Shown in pieces: positions 1-7,641 of a stretch of 64,000 bases of DNA (the first letter of the stretch is position 1; each line of letters starts with the position of its first letter). This DNA is from Acidobacteriota bacterium. GTDB taxonomy: Bacteria; Acidobacteriota; Blastocatellia; Pyrinomonadales; Pyrinomonadaceae. A model generated the notes under the pieces. The model did not search any database. It saw only the letters and a list, made by a program, of their open reading frames with translations, and had not been told where the DNA came from. The stretch lies in the NCBI GenBank assembly GCA_016700075.1, contig CP065000.1:1488001-1552000 (forward strand), read 5' to 3'. Position numbers and translations under genes: made by a program.

Positions 1-683
1 TCCCATTCAAAATATCGCCGAGAAGGATCAGTGGTGAGGCCTGTTATCAAAACATACAACTTAGATCGCGGTCCGAGAAACTCATTCATCCCGGCAAATG
101 CAGAAGCTATCATGCGTTTGACCCCGGCAAGCCCGCTAGCAGATGCCGGTTTTTCTTCTGACTGTCCAATTTCCCTGAAATCATTCAGGCAATAGAACAA
201 AATGACCTCGTCGATCTCAGGATGATCCGACAAGGCCCGCTCCGCGGTTCGCAAATAATCCGGCAGCGAAAAGCCGTTGACCGCTGCATTGTAAACCGCT
301 GACGATTGGTCCGAGCTCCGCAGCAGTCCCGCAAATGTCTTTTCCTCAGGAACGCCGACGCCAAATGTCACGGAGTCACCCAACAGAAGTATCGCCCTCT
401 GAACTTCAGGATAACGATAATTCTCGGGTACTCGGAAGCCGTTCGAATCCGAAAACACCGCCGCCCCGAAAGACACCCCTTGCGAGTTCGGCGCGTTTGC
501 AACCGGTCTGCCCGCTGCGTCAAGGAACATGAAGTCTTTGCTGGTCTTTCTCAGATTGATGTCGAGAAATGCCCTGCAAAAGAGTTCACCTATCCCGAGC
601 AGGATCAGGCAAAATGCAACCGAAACCGCCGTCAGAAGCAGCTTTTTGAAAAAACCCGACGGTCGTCGTAGATCTTCGGCCAC
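1..683 (-). CDS. SGNH/GDSL-family hydrolase, membrane-anchored, 3' end cut by window edge
   Basis: An open minus-strand frame runs off the left edge. It begins with a charged stretch and a hydrophobic helix (LLLTAVSVAFCLILLGIGEL), followed about 90 residues in by SGNH block I (LLLGDSVTFGVG, with the nucleophile Ser in GDS) and later by FYCLND, which fits the Asn-Asp block. The family hydrolyses esters of lipids or acylated sugars; with an N-terminal anchor the domain probably faces the periplasm. The His-containing last block would lie beyond the edge. The start is uncertain: no ATG occurs before the helix, and I chose the GTG at 683-681; another in-frame GTG lies at 737-735. Neither has a clear Shine-Dalgarno sequence. 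The substrate cannot be told. Confidence 0.75.
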   Translation of the reverse strand, partial: MAEDLRRPSGFFKKLLLTAVSVAFCLILLGIGELFCRAFLDINLRKTSKDFMFLDAAGRPVANAPNSQGVSFGAAVFSDSNGFRVPENYRYPEVQRAILLLGDSVTFGVGVPEEKTFAGLLRSSDQSSAVYNAAVNGFSLPDYLRTAERALSDHPEIDEVILFYCLNDFREIGQSEEKPASASGLAGVKRMIASAFAGMNEFLGPRSKLYVLITGLTTDPSRRYFEW

Positions 684-833
684 AAGTAGATTAGAAGATA
701 CCCAATTATGCTTGTCAAAGCAGGTTGCTCCGGGCACGAGGCCGTCGGGGATGGTCTCTCAGGCAGCTAACTTGCCTTAAGCGATGCGGTGTGCAAAATT
801 CAAATATGTACATAAATTTAAGGAGGGCATAAA

Positions 834-1166
834 ATGCCGACAATTACAGCAGACATTGCTTCGGGATCCGTCTTCTTCGATGCCGAAGCCGGAAAGAAAC
901 TGGTTCTGGCACTCGAGGACAATGGCGTCGATATACTTCACCGATGCGGCGGAAATGCACGCTGCACGACCTGTAGAGTTGAGATAATCGAGGGGGACGC
1001 GGGCGAAATGGGCGAAGCGGAAGAAGCCATTTTGTCAACAAAAGGAGACCTCGCCCCGAATACGCGGCTTTCGTGCCAGATCCGCTGTGAGGGCGATCTG
1101 CACGTCAAGGTCGTGAATCAGGCAAGCGTAACGGGAATGGATGCGGGCACACGCCCCGTAGATTGA
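834..1166 (+). CDS. [2Fe-2S] ferredoxin
   Basis: This 110-residue protein has the adrenodoxin/Isc-type cluster motif: Cys38-x5-Cys44-x2-Cys47 in CGGNARCTTC and the fourth ligand at Cys81 in LSCQIRC. An extra Cys85 follows. It would be a soluble one-electron carrier in the cytoplasm. A very strong Shine-Dalgarno sequence (AAGGAGG) sits 8 nt before the ATG and fixes the start. Superoxide dismutase begins 17 nt after its stop on the same strand, so the two are probably co-transcribed and the ferredoxin may serve an oxidative-stress or Fe-S role. The electron donor and acceptor are unknown. Confidence 0.9.
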   Translation: MPTITADIASGSVFFDAEAGKKLVLALEDNGVDILHRCGGNARCTTCRVEIIEGDAGEMGEAEEAILSTKGDLAPNTRLSCQIRCEGDLHVKVVNQASVTGMDAGTRPVD

Positions 1167-1183
1167 TAAAGGGAGTAAGAATT

Positions 1184-1789
1184 ATGGGAACAAGCACTAC
1201 ATACACAGCAAAAACATTTGATCTTTCGGACCTGACGGGAATCTCGAACGAAACGCTTGCGATGCACTTCAAGCTTTACGAAGGCTACGTTACGAACACC
1301 AACGTCCTGAATCAACGCATCGCTGACCTGATCGGCGGCGGCGAACTCGACGCAACGCAAGTCGCTGCATTCAGTGAACTTAAGCGTCGTTTCGGATTCG
1401 AGTACAACGGCATGGTGCTGCATGAATACTATTTCGAGAACATGCAGAAACATGGCACGGGTGATCCATCGACAGGATCAGCTTTCATGCAGGCCGCCGA
1501 AGCGAGTTTCGGCAGCTACGACGTTTGGAAAGCCGATTTCATGAATACAGGCAAGATGCGCGGCGTCGGTTGGGCTGCGGTCTATCAGGATCCGTCGAAC
1601 GGCGCTATCTCGAACCATTGGATCAACCTCCACGAGACCGGCAATGTCGCGGGCTACAAACCGATCCTTATTATGGACGTTTGGGAGCACGCGTTCATCA
1701 AAGACTACGCTCCGGCGGACCGTCCGAAATACATCGAGGCATTTTTTGCCAATATCGACTGGGAAGTCGTCAATTCGCGTCTTGGATAG
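1184..1789 (+). CDS. Fe/Mn superoxide dismutase
   Basis: The 201-residue product converts superoxide to hydrogen peroxide and oxygen. The C-terminal signature DVWEHAF supplies the Asp and His metal ligands; the other two His ligands are probably those in MHFKLYEGYV near the N-terminus and NGMVLHEYYFENM in the middle. The sequence diverges from textbook SodA/SodB: the usual His-His pair in the first helix is not present, so iron versus manganese cannot be assigned. I start at ATG 1184, which follows GGGAG by 8 nt, rather than at an upstream in-frame ATG that overlaps the ferredoxin stop. No signal peptide is visible, so it should be cytoplasmic. Confidence 0.9.
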   Translation: MGTSTTYTAKTFDLSDLTGISNETLAMHFKLYEGYVTNTNVLNQRIADLIGGGELDATQVAAFSELKRRFGFEYNGMVLHEYYFENMQKHGTGDPSTGSAFMQAAEASFGSYDVWKADFMNTGKMRGVGWAAVYQDPSNGAISNHWINLHETGNVAGYKPILIMDVWEHAFIKDYAPADRPKYIEAFFANIDWEVVNSRLG

Positions 1790-1805
1790 ATAGACGTTAG
1801 AATTT

Positions 1806-1865
1806 AACAGGATGGGCAGGATACTCAGGATTTGAATTCATCCTGTTGGCCTTGTCCATCCTGTT
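1806..1865. repeat. Imperfect palindromic repeat (AGGAT/ATCCT type) before lipA
   Basis: The left arm reads AACAGGATGGGCAGGAT and continues to 1835; the right arm (1836-1865) is close to its reverse complement and ends CATCCTGTT. The motif AGGAT recurs three times in each arm. The element ends 9 nt before the lipA start. It resembles dispersed intergenic palindromes more than a terminator, since no uridine run follows the stem, although the sod transcript could still end here. Confidence 0.7.
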
Positions 1866-1874
1866 TCAATTTTT

Positions 1875-2807
1875 ATGATCGAGGAAAAGGTTCTTGTCCA
1901 AACATTTCTGAACCGCAAGCAGCGTGAGCGGCTTAGAAAACCCGATTGGCTGAAGATCAAGCTCGGCGATCCGCGTAATCAGAACGCCGTGCTCGACCTG
2001 ATATCGGGGCTGAACCTTCATACCGTTTGTCAGGAGGCAAAATGCCCCAACATCTTTGAATGCTGGACCGATAAGACCGCGACATTTATGCTCGGCGGCG
2101 ATACGTGTACGCGGCATTGTGGATTTTGTGCGGTCAATAAGGGCAAGCCGATGGACCTGGACCCGCAGGAGCCGACCCATGTCGCAGAGGCCGTCAAACA
2201 CCTAGATCTAAAACACGCGGTCATCACGTCGGTCAATCGTGACGATCTGCCCGATGGCGGTTCGCGGCATTGGGCAGAGACGATATTTCGTGTACGAGAG
2301 ATGAATCCCGATTGTAAGGTCGAGGTGCTGATACCCGATTTTAACGGCGACGAAGAAGCCCTGAATAATGTCCTTCACGCACGTCCCGATGTCCTAAATC
2401 ACAACACTGAAACGATCGCCCGTCTGTATCGACGCGTCCGCCCGGATGCCAAGTACGAACAAACTCTTGAACTGCTCGAACGCGCCGCCCGTTGGCGAGA
2501 CGATCATCAGCCGGCGATGCTGACCAAGAGCGGCATCATGGCCGGGCTCGGCGAGGAATTCGAGGAGGTCGTCGAACTGATGCGTGACCTTCGCAGCGTT
2601 TCCTGCGACATCATGACGATCGGCCAATACCTGCAGCCCTACGAAAAACGATTGCCGGTCGAGCGTTACGTTACGCCCGAAGAATTCGCCGAGTGGAAGC
2701 GGATCGGCTTGGAAATGGGCTTCAAACACGTCGAATCATCACCGCTGACGCGCAGTTCGTATCACGCACGACAGCAGACCGAATCCGGAGAAGAGCACAA
2801 ATTATGA
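1875..2807 (+). CDS. lipA: Lipoyl synthase
   Basis: This radical-SAM enzyme inserts two sulfurs into protein-bound octanoyl chains to make lipoyl groups for 2-oxoacid dehydrogenases and the glycine cleavage system. Both clusters are visible: the auxiliary cluster Cys52-x4-Cys57-x5-Cys63 (CQEAKCPNIFEC) and the SAM cluster Cys78-x3-Cys82-x2-Cys85 (CTRHCGFC). The C-terminal serine that ligates the auxiliary cluster is probably in ESSPLTRSSYHA. At 310 residues the length is normal. The last four bases (ATGA) overlap the start of the ferritin-like gene, implying translational coupling. No lipB is present in the window. Confidence 0.95.
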   Translation: MIEEKVLVQTFLNRKQRERLRKPDWLKIKLGDPRNQNAVLDLISGLNLHTVCQEAKCPNIFECWTDKTATFMLGGDTCTRHCGFCAVNKGKPMDLDPQEPTHVAEAVKHLDLKHAVITSVNRDDLPDGGSRHWAETIFRVREMNPDCKVEVLIPDFNGDEEALNNVLHARPDVLNHNTETIARLYRRVRPDAKYEQTLELLERAARWRDDHQPAMLTKSGIMAGLGEEFEEVVELMRDLRSVSCDIMTIGQYLQPYEKRLPVERYVTPEEFAEWKRIGLEMGFKHVESSPLTRSSYHARQQTESGEEHKL

Positions 2808-3259
2808 ACGAAACAGAAAAACAACAGGTAATTGACGTCCTTAACAAAATACTCGAGCTGGAACTTGCAGGAGTTGTGCGTTACACGCATTACAGCTTGA
2901 TGGTTTTCGGCTACAACCGTATCCCGATCGTGTCATGGCTAAAAAGTAACGGCGACGAATCGCTTGCACACGCTCACAAGGCCGGAGAATTCGTCACGAT
3001 GCTTGGCGGACATCCTAGTCTTAAGATCGGTCCGCTGCTGGAGACAGAAAAGCACGATATCGGCGATATTCTGCGGGAAAGCCTTGAACAAGAAAGCACC
3101 ACGCTTGCCGCGTATTACGAGTTGTTGAAGCTGGTCGATGGAAAGTCCGTCGCTCTGGAAGAATATGCTCGTGAAATGATCTTGCTCGAAGAACTGCATC
3201 TCGACGAAGTCAATAAGATGCTCCGAAAACCGGGTGAGATCGAGCCGTTTAGCGAATAG
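2804..3259 (+). CDS. Bacterioferritin/ferritin-like protein
   Basis: A 151-residue four-helix ferritin-like protein. Helix one contains ELELAGVVRYTHYSL, and later helices hold DESLAHAHKAGEF, EQESTTLAAYYELL and LLEELHLDEV, which provide Glu and His residues in the places where a di-iron centre would bind. The first Glu-x2-His motif of classical bacterioferritin is shifted here, so ferroxidase activity and haem binding are unproven. The start at ATG 2804 overlaps the lipA stop (ATGA); an upstream in-frame start inside lipA is less likely. A strong terminator follows, closing a lipA-ferritin operon. A role in iron storage or in supplying iron to Fe-S enzymes is an inference. Confidence 0.8.
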   Translation: MNETEKQQVIDVLNKILELELAGVVRYTHYSLMVFGYNRIPIVSWLKSNGDESLAHAHKAGEFVTMLGGHPSLKIGPLLETEKHDIGDILRESLEQESTTLAAYYELLKLVDGKSVALEEYAREMILLEELHLDEVNKMLRKPGEIEPFSE

Positions 3260-3283
3260 CGGATCCTTGCATTATCATTTTAC

Positions 3284-3314
3284 GCGTGGCGGTTTTTTTG
3301 CCGCCACGCTTTTT
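3284..3314 (+). terminator. Rho-independent terminator after the lipA-ferritin operon
   Basis: A perfect 9-bp stem GCGTGGCGG/CCGCCACGC with an eight-base T-rich loop is followed by five T. It lies 25 nt after the ferritin-like stop and ends only 2 nt before the lpxI start, so lpxI must be transcribed from a promoter in or before the hairpin, or by readthrough. Confidence 0.9.
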
Positions 3315-3316
3315 CT

Positions 3317-4126
3317 ATGCGATACGGACTGATAGCCGGCAACGGCAGGTTTCCATTCCTTGTGATCGACGGAGCACGCCGGGCCGGCGAGGAATTATCC
3401 GTTGTCGCGATAAAGGAAGAGACCGATCCTGAGATCGAGAAAGCAGCAGACGAGGTTCTTTGGGTCGGCATCGGCCAGCTCGGCAAGATGATCTCGCATT
3501 TCAAAAAGCGTGGCGTTGAGAAGGCAATCATGGCCGGCCAGGTCAAACATGTACAGATATTCTCAGGCTCATTACCGGATCTCAGAATGGTCAAAATGCT
3601 TTGGAATCTTCCCCGCCGAAATACCGACGCATTGATCGGAGGCGTCGCGAATGAGATGGCAAAAGAGGGCATCGAGCTTATTGATTCTACATACTTTATC
3701 CAAGACCATCTCGCATCGGAAGGCGCGATAACGCGGAGAAAACCGTCTAAAGATGAGGCCGAGAACATCGAATATGGCCTTCACATCGCGACAGAGCTGG
3801 GTCGGCTCGACCTGGGCCAGACGGTCGTGTTGCGGGCGAAAGCGTGCGTTGCCATCGAGGCGATGGAAGGAACGGACGCAGTAATACGCCGTGCAGGAGA
3901 GCTTGCAAAAGGAAAGCTGACCGTTGTCAAGGTCGCAAAGCCCGATCAGGATATGCGTTTCGACGTTCCTGTGGTTGGGCCGCCAACCATTGAGAATATG
4001 ATCGCTGCAGGTGCAACGTGTCTCTCGTTTACTGCGGGAAAGACATTGATCTTTGACCGCGAAGAAATGATCGGCCTGGCAGAAAAGAATGGCATCTGCA
4101 TAGTCGGAACTGGGAACGCAGGCTAA
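3317..4126 (+). CDS. lpxI: UDP-2,3-diacylglucosamine pyrophosphatase LpxI
   Basis: The 269-residue protein belongs to the LpxI (DUF1009) family, which cleaves UDP-2,3-diacylglucosamine to lipid X in lipid A synthesis, replacing LpxH. The N-terminus MRYGLIAGNGRFPFLV and the C-terminal segment FDVPVVGPPTIENMIAAG are typical of the family. Its presence, with waaA at the right edge of the window, shows an LPS-type outer membrane. The gene stands alone here rather than in an lpxD-fabZ-lpxA-lpxI-lpxB cluster. No Shine-Dalgarno sequence is visible, because the start abuts the preceding terminator. Confidence 0.93.
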   Translation: MRYGLIAGNGRFPFLVIDGARRAGEELSVVAIKEETDPEIEKAADEVLWVGIGQLGKMISHFKKRGVEKAIMAGQVKHVQIFSGSLPDLRMVKMLWNLPRRNTDALIGGVANEMAKEGIELIDSTYFIQDHLASEGAITRRKPSKDEAENIEYGLHIATELGRLDLGQTVVLRAKACVAIEAMEGTDAVIRRAGELAKGKLTVVKVAKPDQDMRFDVPVVGPPTIENMIAAGATCLSFTAGKTLIFDREEMIGLAEKNGICIVGTGNAG

Positions 4127-4225
4127 TCGAAACATTGGAACCGCCAAAGTCGTAATATGGGCATTGCATTTCGAAGAGCCGAATCGCGGCAACTGCCATT
4201 CGTCCGCCGGAATCAGAAAATATTT

Positions 4226-5875
4226 ATGATGAAAAGAAACTTTTTTGCAGCACTCGTACTCTCCGCATTGCTGCTGCAAGGCTCACTTTTTGCGCAGGCT
4301 CCTGCCGTCAGGATCACCCCCGCAGAGAAGAAGATCGCTGAGACGATCCAAGCGGACCAACTCAGCAATTGGCTTCATTTTGTCGCTTCTGACGCAATGG
4401 CCGGACGCGATACACCGTCGCAGGGCCTCGATGTCACAGCAGAGTTTATAAAGATGAAATTGTCCCGCTGGGGATTCCGTCCCGCGGGCGACAACGGTAC
4501 GTTCTTCCAAAAGATCGCTCTCTCTCGCGAAGCTGTCGACGCCAACGCGACCTTTGTAAAGATCGGTGAGACCCAATTCAAGCTAACGGAGGATTTTTTC
4601 CGGCTAAGCGGCAGCGGAAAGGCCGAAAATGTCGGGCTCGTCTTCGGCGGGAACGGCTGGATGGTCAAGGCAAAAAATTATGACGCGTTGGAAGGCGTCG
4701 ACGCGAAAGGCAAGATCGTCGTGCTTTTCAGCAACGGCTTTCCGAGCCAGCGGACGATCACACAGCTTCCGCAAGGAATGTCTCAGGCTGACCTTGCAGG
4801 TGCGAACGGCGTCGATTATGCGGATCCGATGACGAACGCCCGTATGAAAGGCGCTGTCGGTATCATCCTTGCAGCTTCGCCGCAGGTAGAAGGTGCTTGG
4901 GGCAACATTCGCGGCTTTTTCACTCGCGGCTCGTTGACCGTTGACAAACTCCGCGGCGATGTAGGCGGCAGTCAACAGGAGATGCTGCCGACGATCCTTG
5001 CTTCTAAGAAGCTTAGCGATGCAATATTCGAAGGCGAGAGCGCAGGGCGCGATTCTAAGACTGCTTTTGTCATCAATAAGACGATCTCTATGGCCGCATC
5101 GGCTAAAAAGGAATCGCTAAAGACCCAGAACGTTGTCGCCGTGTGGGAAGGCTCGGATCCTAGACTAAAAGCTGAATACATCGCGATCGGTGCCCACTAC
5201 GACCACGTCGGCGTCAATGAAAATGCTCCCGGCGATGACAAGATCTACAACGGAGCTGATGATGATGGATCAGGCACGGTAGGCATGCTTGCGATAGCCG
5301 AGGCTCTCGCAAAGTCGAAGGTACGTCCGCGTCGCTCGATACTTTTTGTTTGGCATGCCGGCGAAGAAAAAGGACTTTGGGGAGCAGAATATTTCAATAA
5401 GTTCCCAACGGTCGACATCAAGAACGTTGTGACGCAGCTGAACATCGACATGATCGGACGGAGCCGAAAGCCGACGGATACTGATCAGCGAAACAAAGAC
5501 CTGTCGGGTGAGAATGAGGTATATCTGATCGGCTCGGAAGTAATGAGCTCTACGTTGGGTGCGGTGACGAAAGCCGTCAATACCAATTACCTCAAGCTTG
5601 ACTATAATTACCGCTATGACGCTCCGAACGACCCGAACCGCTTCTTTTTCCGCTCCGACCATTTTCATTATGCGTTAAACGGGATTCCGATCGCATTCTG
5701 GTTCACCGGCGTCCATCAGGATTATCATCAGCCGGGCGACCATCCTGACAAGATCGATTATGCAAAGATGGAAAAGATCGTACGCACCATTTTCATGACC
5801 GCGTGGAAACTTGCAAATATGAATGACCGGCCGAAAGTTGACAAGGAGCTGCCGCCGGAACTGACGCGGCGTTAA
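4226..5875 (+). CDS. Secreted M28-family metallopeptidase
   Basis: A 549-residue exported zinc aminopeptidase-like protein. A signal peptide (FFAALVLSALLLQGSLFAQA) follows MMKR at the chosen start; an in-frame ATG at 4157 would add 23 unlikely residues. The mid-region is a PA-like insert; the catalytic domain begins near residue 320 with GAHYDHVG (His zinc ligand), then NGADDDGSGT (bridging Asp), AGEEKGLWG (general base and ligand Glu) and LNIDMIGR (Asp ligand), and HQDYHQPGDH near the end supplies the last His. All expected metal residues seem present. The substrate is unknown; related proteins remove N-terminal residues in the periplasm or outside the cell. Confidence 0.9.
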   Translation: MMKRNFFAALVLSALLLQGSLFAQAPAVRITPAEKKIAETIQADQLSNWLHFVASDAMAGRDTPSQGLDVTAEFIKMKLSRWGFRPAGDNGTFFQKIALSREAVDANATFVKIGETQFKLTEDFFRLSGSGKAENVGLVFGGNGWMVKAKNYDALEGVDAKGKIVVLFSNGFPSQRTITQLPQGMSQADLAGANGVDYADPMTNARMKGAVGIILAASPQVEGAWGNIRGFFTRGSLTVDKLRGDVGGSQQEMLPTILASKKLSDAIFEGESAGRDSKTAFVINKTISMAASAKKESLKTQNVVAVWEGSDPRLKAEYIAIGAHYDHVGVNENAPGDDKIYNGADDDGSGTVGMLAIAEALAKSKVRPRRSILFVWHAGEEKGLWGAEYFNKFPTVDIKNVVTQLNIDMIGRSRKPTDTDQRNKDLSGENEVYLIGSEVMSSTLGAVTKAVNTNYLKLDYNYRYDAPNDPNRFFFRSDHFHYALNGIPIAFWFTGVHQDYHQPGDHPDKIDYAKMEKIVRTIFMTAWKLANMNDRPKVDKELPPELTRR

Positions 5876-5888
5876 CGTGAAAAAGAAC

Positions 5889-5921
5889 GGCGGGACGTGT
5901 AATTGAACAGGTCCCGCCTTT
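5889..5921. terminator. Terminator between convergent M28 and rsmI genes
   Basis: The inverted repeat GGCGGGAC/GTCCCGCC encloses a 14-nt loop. On the plus strand it is followed by TTTG and an AT-rich stretch; on the minus strand it is followed by GTTCTTTTTC. It therefore could end transcription from both sides, and it sits between the two converging stop codons. Confidence 0.75.
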
Positions 5922-5937
5922 GCATATTTTCATCCTC

Positions 5938-6759
5938 TCACTTTTTTATCTTCGTTCTGCGATACACCTCGGACTTTGGAATACCAAGCTGCTTGGCAGC
6001 CTTCTTAATGGCGGCCTTTTCATCAAACCCTGCTCCTTTGAATTCCTCGATCAACGAATCAACATCGTCGATTGACGCTGCGGCCGGCGTTTTGTCCGAC
6101 GCTCTCTCGATCAAAAGCACCATCTCGCCTTTCGCATGCGTCAGGAACGGCAGTTCGCTTAAGCGTCCACGGGAAAACGTTTCGTGAACCTTGGTCAATT
6201 CACGTGCAATAACCGCGTTTCGGTCGCCGAGGACCTCGATACAATCACCGATGGCCCGCGAGATACGGTGCGGCGTTTCAAAAAAGATAAGCGTTGCCGG
6301 AATGTCCTTAACTTCTGTAAGGCGTTTGATCCTGTTGCCTTTTTTTGACGGCAGAAATCCGCCGAAAAAAAAGCTGTCGGTCGGCAATCCAGACGCGATA
6401 AGGGCAGCGATCACTGCGGACGGCCCCGGAATTGGAACTACCGCAATGCCTGCATCACGTGCCAGCTTGACCAAATTATAGCCGGGATCATTTATCGCGG
6501 GAGTGCCCGCATCGGAAACAACAGCTACCGACGAACCGGAGCGAAGCATTTCGAGTAATTCATCACCACGTTCATTTTCATTGTGTTCGTGGAAGCTGAT
6601 GGTACGGTTTGAGATCCTGTAGTGATTCAACAGTTTTTGACTGTGTCGAGTGTCCTCGCAGGCGATCACGTCGACATCGTGGAGTATGTCGAGAGCGCGA
6701 TACGTAATATCTCGAAGATTTCCGATCGGAGTGGCAACCAAATACAGCGTTCCCGGCAT
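5938..6759 (-). CDS. rsmI: 16S rRNA (cytidine1402-2'-O)-methyltransferase RsmI
   Basis: RsmI methylates the 2'-O of C1402 in the decoding centre of 16S rRNA using SAM. The family start MPGTLYLVATPIGNL is intact and I begin there; an in-frame ATG 21 nt upstream would add MLAIVSI. Further tetrapyrrole-methylase-fold motifs are CEDTRHSQKLL, VSDAGTPAINDPG, PIPGPSAVIAAL and FFETPHRI. The C-terminal tail LGIPKSEVYRRTKIKK matches the short helix-turn-helix-like end often seen in the family. No Shine-Dalgarno sequence is obvious. Confidence 0.95.
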   Translation of the reverse strand: MPGTLYLVATPIGNLRDITYRALDILHDVDVIACEDTRHSQKLLNHYRISNRTISFHEHNENERGDELLEMLRSGSSVAVVSDAGTPAINDPGYNLVKLARDAGIAVVPIPGPSAVIAALIASGLPTDSFFFGGFLPSKKGNRIKRLTEVKDIPATLIFFETPHRISRAIGDCIEVLGDRNAVIARELTKVHETFSRGRLSELPFLTHAKGEMVLLIERASDKTPAAASIDDVDSLIEEFKGAGFDEKAAIKKAAKQLGIPKSEVYRRTKIKK

Positions 6760-6786
6760 TATCGAAACTATAGCCAACAAGTTCTT

Positions 6787-6823
6787 AAAACAAAAATGCC
6801 TGCCGGACCCAATGCCGGCAGGC
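6787..6823 (-). terminator. Terminator of the secreted Gly/Gln/Asn-rich protein gene
   Basis: Read on the minus strand, the 9-bp stem GCCTGCCGG/CCGGCAGGC with an 8-nt loop is followed by TTTTTGTTTT. It lies 24 nt beyond the stop codon of the gene to its right and separates that gene from rsmI. Confidence 0.88.
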
Positions 6824-6847
6824 TAAAGGAGAATATTTGTTACACGG

Positions 6848-7420
6848 TTAGAAGGGCCACCAGGTGGGCCGGCCATTTCCGTTCCTGCCGCGGCCATTGC
6901 CCCAAGGGTCTTGCTGTTGCTGCGGGTACTGATTGCCCCAACCGCCCCGGTTGTTGCCGTAATAGCTCCCGAGCGTTTGCAGATCATAACGGATGCCCTG
7001 CCAAAGATTCATTGTGCCCCAACTCAATCGAGCTCTGGAGATCATACGATCTACCTGACGGCCCTGATCCATTGCCTGACGGACCTTGTCCTGCGAATTA
7101 CGGCTGTTGCCGTTGTCGAGACGGTTGACCGACCGCTGAAAATCTTTCACCACTCTGTTTACCTGGTCTTCGAAATTGGTACCATTGCGGCGTCCGCGGT
7201 CAAGTTCACGATCGACTTGCCGCTGAAAGTCCTTTGTACGGTCTTTCAAACGCTTCACAAGCTGACGCGAGTCGATATTCCCGTAGTACGGGCCACCGCC
7301 ATAGTTTCCCCAACCGCCTTGCTGGTTCTGCGGCCCCCATTGTGCCGACACAAAGGAAGGCACCGTCAAGAATAGAAATGCAAAGGTACTGACTGTAAGA
7401 ATGTTCTTTATGCGATTCAT
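6848..7420 (-). CDS. Secreted Gly/Asn/Gln-rich protein with a charged helical core
   Basis: I do not recognise this family. The 190-residue product starts at an ATG preceded by GGGGAG at 6 nt, in preference to upstream in-frame ATGs. It has a signal peptide (VSTFAFLFLTVPSFVSAQ), a Gly/Trp/Asn-rich segment, a charged probably helical core of about 90 residues (SRQLVKRLKDRTKDFQRQV onward) and a second low-complexity tail ending GRPTWWPF. It is probably periplasmic or extracellular. The alternation of helical core and flexible flanks suggests a structural or binding role, but there is no direct evidence. Confidence 0.75.
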   Translation of the reverse strand: MNRIKNILTVSTFAFLFLTVPSFVSAQWGPQNQQGGWGNYGGGPYYGNIDSRQLVKRLKDRTKDFQRQVDRELDRGRRNGTNFEDQVNRVVKDFQRSVNRLDNGNSRNSQDKVRQAMDQGRQVDRMISRARLSWGTMNLWQGIRYDLQTLGSYYGNNRGGWGNQYPQQQQDPWGNGRGRNGNGRPTWWPF

Positions 7421-7641
7421 TGTTTTCTCCCCATTCATAAAACTTCGGGCAATGAATTTCATTGCTCGCATCGAATAAGGGCAACGGGCGTGCCACAACT
7501 TTCACGCATCGCCCCAACGCTCTGTAAGGTGTGTATTTGCGATACTTTACGTCAATACATTGGGCAATACAAAAAGAAGAGCCCGACCGATTTCCGTTAC
7601 TGATAACGCAAATCGTCGGGCAACCCAAACTGCAAGGAGTT

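Noticed and set aside
306..780. Three short plus-strand frames at the left edge
   Set aside because: They overlap the minus-strand SGNH hydrolase, whose GDS and ND motifs and membrane helix support it as the real gene.
3572..4279. A 235-codon minus-strand frame spanning lpxI and the M28 start
   Set aside because: It crosses the boundary of two well-supported genes and has no recognisable motifs or start signals.
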